Source: Nitrospira sp. (GTDB lineage: Bacteria; Nitrospirota; Nitrospiria; Nitrospirales; Nitrospiraceae). Taken from it: a stretch of DNA of 64,000 nt. Below, in pieces: positions 1 to 8,866 of this stretch. The stretch covers positions 2,272,179 to 2,336,178 of the forward strand of contig CP126121.1 of NCBI GenBank assembly GCA_030123625.1, read 5' to 3'. The notes under the pieces are model-generated. The model did no database searches. It saw only the letters and a list, made by a program, of their open reading frames with translations, and was not told where the DNA came from. The position numbers and the translations under genes are program-made. Within the stretch, counting starts at the first letter, position 1. Each line of letters begins with the position of its first letter.

Positions 1-2
1 GC

Positions 3-1103
3 GCGGCGCGGGTTCGTGACTTGTTCGAACAAGCCAAGGGCAAAGCTCCTTGCATTATTTTCATCGACGAATTGGATGCGCTGGGAAAGGCGCGCGGCGT
101 GGGCCCCATGGCGCATGAGGAACGCGAACAAACTCTCAACCAGTTGTTGGTGGAGATGGACGGATTCGATCCTCGGGTCGGCGTCATTCTCATGGCCGCG
201 ACCAACCGCCCGGAAATTCTCGATCCTGCGCTGCTCCGCGCGGGACGATTCGATCGCCATGTGACCGTGGATCGCCCCGATAAAAAGGGCCGTTTGGATA
301 TTCTTCGCGTTCATGCCAAAAAGGTCGCGTTGAGCCGGGAGGCCGATCTCGAGCAGATTGCCGCAATGACCCCGGGATTTTCCGGTGCGGATTTGGCGAA
401 TGTCGTCAATGAGGCGGCGCTGTTGGCGGTACGACGCGGCAAGGACCAGGTGGGCATTTCGGAATTGCACGAAGCCGTGGAGCGAACCATCGCCGGTCTA
501 GAGAAAAAGAATCGCGTCCTGAATAAGATGGAGAAAGAACGGGTCGCGTTCCATGAAACCGGCCATGCACTCGTCGCTCTTTCCATACCGGGCTCCGATC
601 AGGTGCAGAAGATCTCCATCATTCCTCGCGGCGTGGCGGCGCTGGGCTACACCTTGCAGCTTCCGACGGAGGACCGATTTCTGATGACGAAATCGGAATT
701 GGAGAATAAAGTCGCCGTGCTGCTCGGTGGAAGGATTGCCGAAGAAACGATTTTCGGGGAAGCCTCCACGGGAGCGCAGAACGATCTCGTCAAGGCCACG
801 GACATCGCCAAGAGCATGGTGAAGGCCTACGGAATGAGCGAGAAACTCGGCACCATCACGTTGGAACGGGAGCGACAGCCTCAGTTCCTCCAGCTTCCTG
901 TCGCTTCCGAAAAAGGCGATTATTCCGAAGAGACCGCCCGTGAAATAGACTGCGAGGTACGGCGGATCGTGGATGAGCAGTACGAACGGGTGAGGCGATT
1001 GCTGGAAGATCGAAAGGCCGTACTGCAACAAGGAGCCCGGCTCTTGTTGGAACGGGAAGTGATTACCGGAGCGGAGCTGAAAGCGATCATGGAAAGCCAT
1101 TGA
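3..1103 (+). CDS. ftsH: ATP-dependent zinc metalloprotease FtsH, 5'-truncated by the window edge
   Basis: Membrane-anchored AAA+ protease that degrades unneeded and misfolded membrane and cytosolic proteins. Only the C-terminal 366 codons are present; the reading frame is already open at base 3 (A-A-R-V-R-D), so the true start lies outside. Visible are the Walker B region (IIFIDELDA), the second region of homology ending RAGRFDR, the zinc motif HETGH at bases 552-566, and the downstream Asp in the STGAQNDL segment that supplies the third zinc ligand in this family. The C-terminal tail is normal for FtsH. Everything needed for protease activity in this part is intact. It is followed by a hairpin repeat and then the Mla-type operon, with which it probably shares no function. 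Confidence 0.97.
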   Translation, partial: AARVRDLFEQAKGKAPCIIFIDELDALGKARGVGPMAHEEREQTLNQLLVEMDGFDPRVGVILMAATNRPEILDPALLRAGRFDRHVTVDRPDKKGRLDILRVHAKKVALSREADLEQIAAMTPGFSGADLANVVNEAALLAVRRGKDQVGISELHEAVERTIAGLEKKNRVLNKMEKERVAFHETGHALVALSIPGSDQVQKISIIPRGVAALGYTLQLPTEDRFLMTKSELENKVAVLLGGRIAEETIFGEASTGAQNDLVKATDIAKSMVKAYGMSEKLGTITLERERQPQFLQLPVASEKGDYSEETAREIDCEVRRIVDEQYERVRRLLEDRKAVLQQGARLLLEREVITGAELKAIMESH

Positions 1104-1113
1104 GTCGCTCGTT

Positions 1114-1230
1114 GAGCGTGAAGCGTGAAACGTATCTCGCAAGGCCGAGGAGTGGTCACTGGTCATTCGTCATCAGTCATTCTTCATTGACCAATGACTA
1201 TTGACGAATGACTGAGTTTTACGCTTCACC
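1114..1230. repeat. Intergenic inverted repeat built from GCGTGAA and GGTCATT-type words
   Basis: Between ftsH and mlaE. An outer pair (GCGTGAAGCGTGAAACG near 1117-1132 against ACGCTTCAC at 1221-1229) encloses an inner imperfect inverted repeat made of TCATTCGTCA and TGACGAATGA words. It resembles the element at 3264-3372 and the short copy near 39129. It could form a long hairpin in RNA. No ORF or transposase is associated. Confidence 0.7.
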
Positions 1231-1248
1231 AGATGCGCTGCACAGAGT

Positions 1249-2364
1249 GTGAGCCCGATGGAACCGGCAACCATCTCCGTCAAAGATAATGTGATTCACT
1301 GCCGAGGGTCTTGGACCCTTCCGCACTTGTCTCAACTGGAGCGGGGAGGCCGAGCGCTCCGATGGCCTGATGGCCCCACCGTCCTTTACGATGCCGGCGA
1401 AGTGACCGCTATGGATACGGGTGGCGCGCTCATACTGCAGCGCTGCATCGAGGGCGTGCGGCACAAGGGACAGCAGACCGCCCTCCAAGGGTTGAAGCCT
1501 GAATTCGCCGAATTGCTCCGAAAAGTCGACGCTCAATGGTCTCCGCCCGAGCGAGAGGCCTCGGTCGGTCCAAAATGGATGGAAAGTTTCGCGCATGCCG
1601 TGCAATCTCGACAAGCGTCCGCGATTCGCGCGCTCGCATTCGTCGGAGAAAGCACCATCGCATTCAGCCGGGCGCTGATACGGCCGACTTCCATTCGATG
1701 GCGGGCGCTCCTGCGGATCGTGGAACTGGACGGGGTGCGGGCCTTGCCGATCACCGGCCTGCTGACGTTTCTGGTCGGGGTCGTCATCGCCTATCAAGGC
1801 GCGGAACAGCTCCGTAAGTTCGGCACGAACATTTTTATCGTGGATCTGGTCGGCATCTCGCTGTTGCGTGAAATCGCCCCGTTGATCGTGGCGATCCTCA
1901 TCGCCGGTCGTTCGGGATCCGCCTATGCGGCTGAGATCGGCACCATGAAGGTCACGGAAGAATTGGACGCAGTGCGGACATTGGGCATCTCGCCCATGAA
2001 TCTGCTCGTGTTGCCTCGGGCGTTGGCCCTGGTCATCGCCCTGCCTCTGTTGACCGTGTATGCCGACGTGGTGGGCGTGTTCGGCGGCATGCTGATTGCG
2101 TTGGGAGAGCTGAACGTGAGTTTTGTAGAGTTTATCGCTCGATTCGAAGAAGCCGTTCCCGTGCGGCATTTTCTCATCGGCTTGGGAAAGGCACCGTTCT
2201 TCGCGGCGATCATCGCGTTGGTGGGCTGCTACCAGGGATTTCAGATCAGAGGCGGTGTAGACGATGTCGGCCGACATACCACCATCAGCGTCGTGCAGGG
2301 GATCTTTGGAGTGATCGTGTTCGACGCCATCTGCAGCATCCTCCTGAATTGGTGGGATCTGTAG
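1249..2364 (+). CDS. mlaE: STAS-MlaE fusion: ABC lipid transporter permease
   Basis: Inner-membrane permease of an Mla/MCE-type phospholipid transporter. Residues about 1-95 form a STAS domain (GRGSW-like start, then DAGEVTAMDTGGA), the role played by separate MlaB in Proteobacteria. Residues about 125-371 form the MlaE permease with several membrane segments and the family region around REIAPLIVAILIAGRSGSA (19 residues). The total of 371 residues is longer than MlaE alone (about 260), consistent with a fusion. The start chosen is GTG at 1249; an in-frame ATG at 1258 is possible and neither has a strong ribosome site. It is the first gene of the order mlaE-mlaF-mlaD-lipoprotein, all plus strand, although hairpin repeats lie in the gaps. 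Confidence 0.93.
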   Translation: MSPMEPATISVKDNVIHCRGSWTLPHLSQLERGGRALRWPDGPTVLYDAGEVTAMDTGGALILQRCIEGVRHKGQQTALQGLKPEFAELLRKVDAQWSPPEREASVGPKWMESFAHAVQSRQASAIRALAFVGESTIAFSRALIRPTSIRWRALLRIVELDGVRALPITGLLTFLVGVVIAYQGAEQLRKFGTNIFIVDLVGISLLREIAPLIVAILIAGRSGSAYAAEIGTMKVTEELDAVRTLGISPMNLLVLPRALALVIALPLLTVYADVVGVFGGMLIALGELNVSFVEFIARFEEAVPVRHFLIGLGKAPFFAAIIALVGCYQGFQIRGGVDDVGRHTTISVVQGIFGVIVFDAICSILLNWWDL

Positions 2365-2378
2365 CGATGAGGAATAGG

Positions 2379-2454
2379 AAGGCTGAGGCTCAGGTTGAGG
2401 TTGAGGCCGAGACAGTCTCCGGAGATTCCTTGACCTTAACCTCAGCCTCAGCCT
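2379..2454. repeat. Intergenic hairpin repeat, GGCTGAGGCT / AGCCTCAGCC family
   Basis: Two 27-base arms (2379-2406 and 2428-2454) are reverse complements with only a few mismatches, separated by about 21 bases. They lie between the mlaE stop and mlaF. Related hairpins occur at 4381-4446, 29311-29378 and 46165-46235, which suggests a dispersed repeat family rather than a gene-specific terminator. There is no T-run after it. Confidence 0.75.
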
Positions 2455-2470
2455 GCGCGAGAGCGTACCT

Positions 2471-3286
2471 ATGATATCGGCGACAGAAACCACGACGCCG
2501 ATCATCGAAGTGAGCCATGTGACGACACGGTTCGGATCGGCGGTCGTGCATGAAGACGTCAGTCTGTCTATTCGGAGGGGTGAAATTTTCGCGATCGCGG
2601 GCGGGAACGGGTCCGGCAAGACTACGTTGTTGCGGGAGATCATCGGCCTCATCACGCCCTCGGCGGGAACGATACGGCTGTTCGGAATAGACAGCCGGCG
2701 ATTGGAGACGGGCGACGGCCATCCCATCCACCGCCGGTTCGGCGTCATGTTCCAGCATGGCGCCCTGTTTAGTTCGTTCACGCTGGCTGAAAATGTCGCC
2801 GTGCCGCTGCGCGAGCATACGGCGCTGAGTGCGGAGTTGATCCGAGACATCGTCGCGGCCAAAATTGCGATGGTGGGACTCCCGCCGGACAGTGCCGACA
2901 AATATCCCAACGAACTCAGCGGGGGGATGCAGAGACGGGCTGCGCTCGCCCGAGCGATCGTCATGGACCCGGAGTTGTTGTTTCTCGACGAACCGACGGC
3001 CGGGCTCGATCCGATCATCGCCGCAGCGTTTGATGATCTCGTCCTCTCGTTGAAAAGTCTCCATGGACTGACGGTAGTGATGGTGACACACGACCTGGAT
3101 TCACTGTGGCGGATCGCCGATCGTGTGGCGGTGCTCGGCGGTGGAAAGGTGTTGGGAGTCGGCACGATGCAGGAGTTGTCTCGATCGGACGACCCTGTCA
3201 TCCGGGAATACTTCCAAGGTCCACGGGGGAGGGCGGCACGCGAACAGGCGGTCTGGAACCGGGGAGGCGTGAGGCGTGAGGCGTGA
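2471..3286 (+). CDS. mlaF: ABC transporter ATP-binding protein, MlaF type
   Basis: ATPase subunit that energises MlaE-dependent lipid transport at the cytoplasmic face of the inner membrane. The 271 residues carry Walker A GGNGSGKT at residues 44-51, the ABC signature LSGGMQRR near residue 152, Walker B LLFLDEPT near residue 172, and an H-loop His in VMVTHD. The arrangement and length match MlaF/Ttg2A proteins. It follows mlaE after a hairpin repeat. The last codons (RREA) and the stop are formed by the beginning of the GAGGCGT tandem array, so the repeat has been recruited as the C-terminus. Confidence 0.94.
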   Translation: MISATETTTPIIEVSHVTTRFGSAVVHEDVSLSIRRGEIFAIAGGNGSGKTTLLREIIGLITPSAGTIRLFGIDSRRLETGDGHPIHRRFGVMFQHGALFSSFTLAENVAVPLREHTALSAELIRDIVAAKIAMVGLPPDSADKYPNELSGGMQRRAALARAIVMDPELLFLDEPTAGLDPIIAAAFDDLVLSLKSLHGLTVVMVTHDLDSLWRIADRVAVLGGGKVLGVGTMQELSRSDDPVIREYFQGPRGRAAREQAVWNRGGVRREA

Positions 3287-3372
3287 GGCGTGAAAAAGGT
3301 CATTGGTCAACGGTCACTGGTCAAATGGACGTAGAAATTCCAATGACTACTGACTGGTGACCAATGACTCAG
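3264..3372. repeat. GAGGCGT tandem array plus inverted repeat
   Basis: Four exact head-to-tail copies of GAGGCGT occupy 3264-3291, overlapping the end of mlaF. They are followed by an inverted repeat whose arms (3299-3323 and 3344-3368) are made of TCATTGGTCA and TGACCAATGA words. The same composite structure, with diverged sequence, follows ftsH at 1114-1230. It may be a REP-like element or a transcriptional hairpin; no coding potential is seen. Confidence 0.7.
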
Positions 3373-3412
3373 AGTTCTGACTCGCGAGATGTGAGCGTCT
3401 GAAGGCACAAAG

Positions 3413-4375
3413 ATGGAACCCAAAGTCAACTATATTCTGGTCGGCTCGTTCGTGGTGTTTCTTGGAGCGGCTGTCCTGGTTGGAATTCTATGGTTAGGGA
3501 AGACCGATTACCGCGGCTCTTACGACCGGTACGAGGCCTACATGCGGGAGTCGGTTGCGGGATTGAGCGTCAATTCCACGGTCAAATATCGTGGCGTCGA
3601 CGTGGGTCGGATCAAGACCATTGCCTTGCATCCCACCAATCCGGAGGAAGTCCTGCTGACGATGGACATCATGCATGGGACGCCGATCAAGACCGACACG
3701 ATCGCCGTACTCGAGACGCAGGGGCTCACCGGTCTCGCCACGATCAATTTGACGGGAGGAAGCCGAGAGGCTCCTCCGTTGCAGGCCCTGGAGGGACAAA
3801 CATATCCGGTTATCAAGACCGGCCCCTCTCTCTTCTTCCGTTTGGATGAAGCCGTCTCCCGTTTACTTTCAGAAGAAGGCCTGGCTCGATTGTTGGTCGA
3901 TCTTAATACGGCGGCAAAAGGGGCGGCAATGGTCTTGGATGAAGACAATCGCACCATGCTGAAGCGAACGATCAAGGATCTCTCGGATGTGGCCCAGACC
4001 ATTGCCGCCCACAAGACTCAGATCGAGCAAAGCGTGAACGGTGCAGCCAGGAGCGCCGACAATCTCGCTAAACTGACGGCGTCGTTGAATGCGGAGGTTC
4101 CGGCCTTACTCGCCGGCATCAACAAGAACGTTGCGGCGCTGGGAACGGCGACGGACGAACTGGCTCGCACGAGCAAGACCGTCGGCGCGATCATCAATGA
4201 CGCCAGACCGGAATTGCAACAGTTCACCCGGCGGACTCTTCCCGAGGCCGGCTTGTTGGTGACGGAGCTTCGGCAGCTCACGGGTACCTTGACTCGTGTG
4301 GCGCGCGAATTGGAGCGAGAGCCGAGCGCGCTCGTGTTTGGACGAAAGTCCCCGTCACGCGGGCCGGGGGAATAG
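3413..4375 (+). CDS. mlaD: MCE/MlaD family lipid-binding protein
   Basis: Periplasmic substrate-binding subunit of the lipid transporter, anchored by one N-terminal helix (residues about 7-29, YILVGSFVVFLGAAVLVGIL). The MCE domain follows at about residues 38-118 (VAGLSVNSTVKYRGVDVGRIK). The rest of the 320 residues is a predicted helical region, as in longer MCE proteins that extend as a tube from the permease. The start is an ATG shortly downstream of the repeat at 3264-3372. Position after mlaF and before a lipoprotein gene is the usual order for an outer-membrane lipid asymmetry or lipid import system; direction of transport cannot be read from sequence. Confidence 0.93.
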   Translation: MEPKVNYILVGSFVVFLGAAVLVGILWLGKTDYRGSYDRYEAYMRESVAGLSVNSTVKYRGVDVGRIKTIALHPTNPEEVLLTMDIMHGTPIKTDTIAVLETQGLTGLATINLTGGSREAPPLQALEGQTYPVIKTGPSLFFRLDEAVSRLLSEEGLARLLVDLNTAAKGAAMVLDEDNRTMLKRTIKDLSDVAQTIAAHKTQIEQSVNGAARSADNLAKLTASLNAEVPALLAGINKNVAALGTATDELARTSKTVGAIINDARPELQQFTRRTLPEAGLLVTELRQLTGTLTRVARELEREPSALVFGRKSPSRGPGE

Positions 4376-4380
4376 GCCGG

Positions 4381-4446
4381 TCAAGGTTGAGGTTCAGGAT
4401 GAGCGGTTGCAGGCTCTTGTCGCAGTCTTAGCCTCAACCTTAGCCC
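4381..4446. repeat. Intergenic hairpin repeat, same family as 2379-2454
   Basis: Arms TCAAGGTTGAGGTTCAGG (from 4381) and CTTAGCCTCAACCTTAG (about 4428-4444) form an imperfect inverted repeat around a 25-30 base centre. It lies between mlaD and the lipoprotein gene. No T-run follows. Confidence 0.65.
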
Positions 4447-4462
4447 GCCGTTCCGGAGCTGA

Positions 4463-5101
4463 ATGATGATGTATCGGACACTACAGACGGCACTCATGGT
4501 GTTGGTGGCGACGGCGGCCGGTTGCTTGTCGCCCCGTACGGATTCTTCGGAGATCCATACCTATCAATTGAGCCTTGATGGATGGCCCAGCGAAGCGCGT
4601 CCCGGCAAGCCTGATGGTCCGGTATTGCTCGTGAGTCCGCCTCAAGCCGAGCCCGGGTTTGAGACGCAGCGCATGGTGTACGTCAAGCGGCCTTACGAGT
4701 TGGAATACTATGCGGTGAATCAATGGGCCGATACGCCGGTGCGCATGTTCGCCCCGTTGATGGTTCAGGCGCTCAATCAGCAGAATGATGCGTGGCGTGC
4801 CGTGATTCCGTTGCCGAGCTCGGTCCGTGGAGACTATCGTCTCGATACGCACGGATTTCTGTTACAGCATGAATTTCTCCAACAGCCCAGTCGCGTGAGG
4901 GTGATGGTCCGGGCGCAGTTGGTGGATCTGAAAGGATCCACGATCCTCAGCACGCGGGCTTTCGAGGTCGTGGAGAACGCCGCGAGCGAGAATCCCTATG
5001 GGGGTGTCCAGGCCGCCAACCGAGCGATTGCCGGCTTGCTCGATCAAATCGGCTCTTGGCTTCGGCAATGCGTGCAGCACTCGCCGGAGTGTGGTCGTTG
5101 A
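4463..5101 (+). CDS. ABC-type transport auxiliary lipoprotein (PqiC/MlaD-partner type)
   Basis: Probable outer-membrane lipoprotein that completes the Mla-like transporter. The N-terminus is a short signal peptide ending in a lipobox-like ATAAGC, with Cys at residue 21. The mature part has the pattern of the ABC-type transport auxiliary lipoprotein family (YQLSLDG early, then RMVYVKRPYELEYYAVNQWAD, 20 residues, and a C-terminal NPYGGVQAANRAIAGLL segment). The 212 residues are typical. It is the last gene of the cluster. Assignment rests on family-like sequence pattern plus operon position; substrate is unknown. Confidence 0.85.
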   Translation: MMMYRTLQTALMVLVATAAGCLSPRTDSSEIHTYQLSLDGWPSEARPGKPDGPVLLVSPPQAEPGFETQRMVYVKRPYELEYYAVNQWADTPVRMFAPLMVQALNQQNDAWRAVIPLPSSVRGDYRLDTHGFLLQHEFLQQPSRVRVMVRAQLVDLKGSTILSTRAFEVVENAASENPYGGVQAANRAIAGLLDQIGSWLRQCVQHSPECGR

Positions 5102-5221
5102 ATAGGGTGATTGCAAAATGTTGGGGAAGAAACCTGGAAATCAACATTGTCAGACGAGGCCATCCGCGATGTACCGACCTATGCTCTGACTTTCCCGCGC
5201 TGATTGAGCCGATGATCCAGC

Positions 5222-5704
5222 ATGAAAACCTCGTGGAAAACCGGGATCAGTTTCGGATTGACGTCCGGAGTCATTACCACGCTCGGTCTGATGGTAGGGC
5301 TGCATTCCGGAAGCCACTCGCGCGCCATCGTAATCGGCGGCATTCTGACGATCGCCATCGCCGACGCGATGTCCGATGCCCTGGGCATCCATGTGTCTGA
5401 AGAGTCGAAGAACAGCATCCCTATGAGCCAGATCTGGGAAGCCACGCTTGCCACATTCGCTGCAAAATTTGTGGTCTCGGCTACCTTCTTGGTTCCAGTG
5501 ATATATGCTCCGCTCGATCTGGCGATCGTGATCAGTGTGGCGTGGGGACTGCTCCTGCTCACCGCCCTGAGTTTCTTCATTGCACGAGCACAGGCGATTG
5601 CTCCTTGGAAGGTCATTGGAGAGCATCTCTTCATCGCCCTCTCTGTGGTCATCATCACACACGCGGTCGGTGATTGGGTGAAGGGCTTGGTGAAAGCGGA
5701 ATGA
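5222..5704 (+). CDS. VIT1/CCC1-like integral membrane protein
   Basis: Small membrane protein of 160 residues with about five hydrophobic segments. The first third (FGLTSGVITTLGLMVGLHSG, then AIADAMSDALGIHVSEES) matches the pattern of the VIT1/CCC1 family of iron or manganese transporters, in which the DAxSxxxGxYxSxxSE-like region is diagnostic. It is shorter than the 220-240 residues of classic VIT proteins and lacks their cytoplasmic metal-binding insert, so metal transport is only an inference. It sits downstream of the lipid-transport cluster with a 120-base gap, so it is probably transcribed separately or as a tail gene. Confidence 0.7.
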   Translation: MKTSWKTGISFGLTSGVITTLGLMVGLHSGSHSRAIVIGGILTIAIADAMSDALGIHVSEESKNSIPMSQIWEATLATFAAKFVVSATFLVPVIYAPLDLAIVISVAWGLLLLTALSFFIARAQAIAPWKVIGEHLFIALSVVIITHAVGDWVKGLVKAE

Positions 5705-6088
5705 TCGGCAAAGCAGAGGAGTGACGAAGCAAGGTCATACAACGCTCGGCAAAAATATTGGGGTAGAGATCCTCATTTCGGCTCGCCGTTGTCCCCTAGG
5801 TTATCCCCTAGGGCCATCATCAATATATTCATGCTCCACTTCGGGTCTTGTTCGTAGGTCCATTCAGGCCTAGAATGGGCCCATAGCATATGCTGCAGAA
5901 AGCGCCACGAAGGAAAAGCCGGCGAAGAAAGGGGGCCTATTCATCGGGCGACGCGTTGTCGCTTATGCACGCAAGCCGGCGGCTCTCTCGATGGTAAACA
6001 GAGCGGACGTACTCTGGAATATTCGCGGGACCTTGCGCCCATACAGTGCTTTCGATTGCCGTTCGGCTATTGACCGTTGACCAGACCG
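5705..6088. other. Intergenic region upstream of the sensor kinase
   Basis: No credible gene. It holds a pair of TCCCCTAGG direct repeats (5792-5800 and 5804-5812) and a palindromic stretch around AGGCCTAG at 5868-5880. It probably contains the promoter of the kinase-regulator pair, but no confident -35/-10 set is visible. Confidence 0.5.
5792..5812. promoter_or_regulatory. Tandem TCCCCTAGG boxes, possible regulator site
   Basis: Two identical nonamers, TCCCCTAGG, start 12 bases apart; each contains the palindrome CCTAGG. They lie about 280 bases upstream of the sensor kinase. Repeats spaced about one helical turn apart are typical of dimeric regulator sites, but the protein that would bind is unknown. 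Confidence 0.3.
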
Positions 6089-8791
6089 ATGGCGAGCCAC
6101 GGTTCCATGCGCATCCTGCTCATCGAAGATAACCACGACGATGTCCGAGCGCTCAAGGAATACCTGGCGGAAGTGAGGACCTGCCGGTTCGAGGTGACGC
6201 AGGAGACACGGCTGTCTGCCGGAGTGAACCGCCTTGCCGAACAGAACTTTGACGCCGTGTTGTTGGATCTCGCGTTGTCCGGGAGTCAGGGGCTGGACAC
6301 CGTCATCCAGGTGCGCGCCGCCGCGAAGAAGATGCCGCTCGTCGTCTTGACGGAGGTCGAAGATGAAGCGCTGGCAGTGCGGCTTACTCAGGCAGGAGTG
6401 CAGGACTATCTCGTAAAAGGGCAGGTGAGCGGCCCTCTTCTGACCAAGTCGTTGCGCTACGCCGCCGAACTCGCGCGGATGGAAAAGACGGTCAGCGAAG
6501 TCGAGCATCGGTTTCAACAACTGGCGGACAATGCGCCGGTCATGGCGTGGATGACTGAGCCTGATGCTACTTGTAGCTTCTTGAGCAAGTCCTGGTACGA
6601 GTTCACCGGACAAACACCGGAAACCAGCTTTGGCTTCGGCTGGCTGGATGCCGTGCACCCGGATGACCGAGCGGCGGCGCGCGACATCTTCGTCGCAGCC
6701 AATGCCGAACGTAAACCATTTCGACTCGACTACCGGCTACGGCGCAAAGACGGAGAATATCGCTGGGCCGTTGATGCCGCCGCGCCTCGTGTGGACGGCG
6801 AGGGCCGGTTCCTCGGCTACATCGGCTCCGTCATGGATATCACCGACCGCAAGAAATCCGATCAGCTGGAAGCCGACCAGAAGCGCGTGCTCGAACTCAT
6901 CGCCAAGGATGCTCCTCTCTCGACGGTTTTTGAGACGCTCATTCGGATGATTGAGAAGCAATCGGCCGCTCATATGGTGGCATCCATCCTCCTCATGGAT
7001 GCAGACGGAATTCATCTTCGATCTTGTGCAGCCCCGAGTCTGCCGGAGACGTACAACAGTTCCATTGACGGCATGGCCATCGGCCCGCATGCCGGCTCGT
7101 GCGGCACGGCCGCCTACCGGCGCCGGCCGGTCTATGTATCGGACATTGCAAACGATCCCCTGTGGGCGAAGTTCGCCCCATTGGCATTGCCGCACAACCT
7201 TCGGGCGTGCTGGTCCACGCCGATCCTCTCCAGCACCGGCCAACTGTTCGGTACGCTTGCCATGTATTATCCCGACGTGCGCGAGCCGAACAAAGAAGAC
7301 TTGCGGCTCGTCGACGTGGCGACGCGCCTCGCCGCCATCGCGATTGAACGCAAGCGGGCGGAGGAGGCCCTGCGGCTGGCCAAATTCTCGGTCGAGCGGG
7401 CCGCTGACGCTGTGTACTGGATTGATTCGCAGGCCAAGATCCTGGATGTGAACGAAGCGGCGAGCCGCATGCTGAGCTATTCGAAAGACGAGTTGTGCGC
7501 CATGACCATCCACGATCTGAATCCCGACTTTCAAGCGGACATGTGGCCGGGGTTTTGGGCAGAAACCCAGCGGCGCGGGACGATGATGGTTGAAACGGTC
7601 CATCGGGCTAAGAATGGCCGGCTGATTCCCATCGAGGTGAGCGTCAATTTTTTGGTCCACGAAGGCAAGGAATACCACTGTGCATTCGTGCGTGACATCA
7701 CTGAACGCAAGCGGGCGGAGGAGGAACGAAACAAGCAAGAATCACTCATCTCGCTCATGCTCAATACCGGACCGGGATGCATCAAACGGGTGGCGGCAGA
7801 CGGCACGCTGTTGCAGATGAACCCGGCGGGGCTGAGACTGATCGAGGCAGCCTCCGAGGATGAGGTGGTCGGCCGGTGCGTGTTCGACCTCGTCGTTGCC
7901 GAACATCGAGCCGCCTTCATCGACATGCATCGCGACGTGCTCGCCGGCCGGTCGCATACGATCCAGTACGAAATCCAGGGACTCAAAGGGACGCGCCGCT
8001 GGATGGAAACCCATGCGGCTCCGTTCCGCAACCCCGTCTCCGGCGAAACAGAACACCTGGCGGTCACGCATGACATCACCGAGCGCAAACAGGCGGAGAG
8101 GCAGTTGCGGGACACGCTGGACCGAGTTCGGAAGCTCTCCCAGCGCCTGGAATCGGTACGTGAAGAGGAACGGACCCGGATTGCACGCGAACTGCACGAT
8201 GAGCTGGGTGTCCGCTTAACCTGCTTCAGACTCGATCTGGCGCGGCTGAGGTCGTTCATGAGTTGGTCGCCGGTCCCCCGTGAAGAAATAGAGAACAAGA
8301 TTCATTCGATGACCGCCGAAGTGGATGCCACGATCGCCTCGGTGCAGCGACTGGTGACGGAATTGCGGCCGGGAATCCTGGACGACCTCGGCTTGGCCGC
8401 GGCGGTGGAATGGCAGTGCCAAGACCTGGAACGACGCAGCGGGATCCGCTGTTCCTGTGAAGGCACGGAGGAGCACATTCCGCTCGCCAAGCCGCTGGCC
8501 ACGGCTGCCTTCCGTATTTGCCAGGAAGCGCTCACGAACGTCGTACGTCACGCCGAAGCGACCGCCGTCAGAGTGCGCATTGAACAGGTGGATGGCTATC
8601 TTCAGCTTGAAGTGAACGACGACGGCATCGGCATCTCACCGGACAAGTTATCCGATTCCCGCTCCTTCGGCTTGCTCGGAATGCGTGAACGCGCGGCGAG
8701 TCTCGGCGGGCAGATCGAGATTGCGGGGCGGCCCGAGAAGGGCACGACAGTGACGTTGCAATTGCCGTTGAACATGGAGGACAAGCGATAG
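6089..8791 (+). CDS. REC-PAS-GAF-PAS-PAS sensor histidine kinase, NarX/HisKA_3 type
   Basis: Soluble multi-sensor kinase (900 residues, no membrane segment). Order: receiver domain (about 5-125, phosphoacceptor Asp60 in AVLLDLAL), PAS (about 140-260, ending GYIGSVMDITDRK), GAF (about 275-430), two further PAS domains (about 435-555 and 560-685, each ending in a DITERK motif), HisKA_3 with the phosphorylated His703 in RIARELHDELGV, and a HATPase_c domain (N-box NVVRHA, G-box DDGIGIS and GLLGMRERA). The start chosen is ATG 6089; TTG 6077 and ATG 6107 are alternatives, none with a strong ribosome site. It is followed after 75 bases by a NarL-type regulator, its likely partner. The sensed signal is not evident. 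Confidence 0.93.
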   Translation: MASHGSMRILLIEDNHDDVRALKEYLAEVRTCRFEVTQETRLSAGVNRLAEQNFDAVLLDLALSGSQGLDTVIQVRAAAKKMPLVVLTEVEDEALAVRLTQAGVQDYLVKGQVSGPLLTKSLRYAAELARMEKTVSEVEHRFQQLADNAPVMAWMTEPDATCSFLSKSWYEFTGQTPETSFGFGWLDAVHPDDRAAARDIFVAANAERKPFRLDYRLRRKDGEYRWAVDAAAPRVDGEGRFLGYIGSVMDITDRKKSDQLEADQKRVLELIAKDAPLSTVFETLIRMIEKQSAAHMVASILLMDADGIHLRSCAAPSLPETYNSSIDGMAIGPHAGSCGTAAYRRRPVYVSDIANDPLWAKFAPLALPHNLRACWSTPILSSTGQLFGTLAMYYPDVREPNKEDLRLVDVATRLAAIAIERKRAEEALRLAKFSVERAADAVYWIDSQAKILDVNEAASRMLSYSKDELCAMTIHDLNPDFQADMWPGFWAETQRRGTMMVETVHRAKNGRLIPIEVSVNFLVHEGKEYHCAFVRDITERKRAEEERNKQESLISLMLNTGPGCIKRVAADGTLLQMNPAGLRLIEAASEDEVVGRCVFDLVVAEHRAAFIDMHRDVLAGRSHTIQYEIQGLKGTRRWMETHAAPFRNPVSGETEHLAVTHDITERKQAERQLRDTLDRVRKLSQRLESVREEERTRIARELHDELGVRLTCFRLDLARLRSFMSWSPVPREEIENKIHSMTAEVDATIASVQRLVTELRPGILDDLGLAAAVEWQCQDLERRSGIRCSCEGTEEHIPLAKPLATAAFRICQEALTNVVRHAEATAVRVRIEQVDGYLQLEVNDDGIGISPDKLSDSRSFGLLGMRERAASLGGQIEIAGRPEKGTTVTLQLPLNMEDKR

Positions 8792-8866
8792 CAAAGAGAG
8801 ACCGGCGAGAAGCTCGAAGGCTGTTCAGCGAAGGAATTGCTTGTTGTCAGCGGTGAGGCTTCTCTT

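Noticed and set aside
16-264. Short plus-strand frame at the left edge
   Set aside because: Out-of-frame shadow of ftsH.
3264-3291. GAGGCGT tandem array as a CRISPR or VNTR locus
   Set aside because: Only four 7-base units without spacers; it fits a REP-like repeat better.
1219-3303. A 694-codon open frame on the minus strand across mlaE and mlaF
   Set aside because: It is antisense to two clearly recognisable genes, has no family pattern, and is Arg/Ser-rich as antisense frames in GC-rich DNA usually are.
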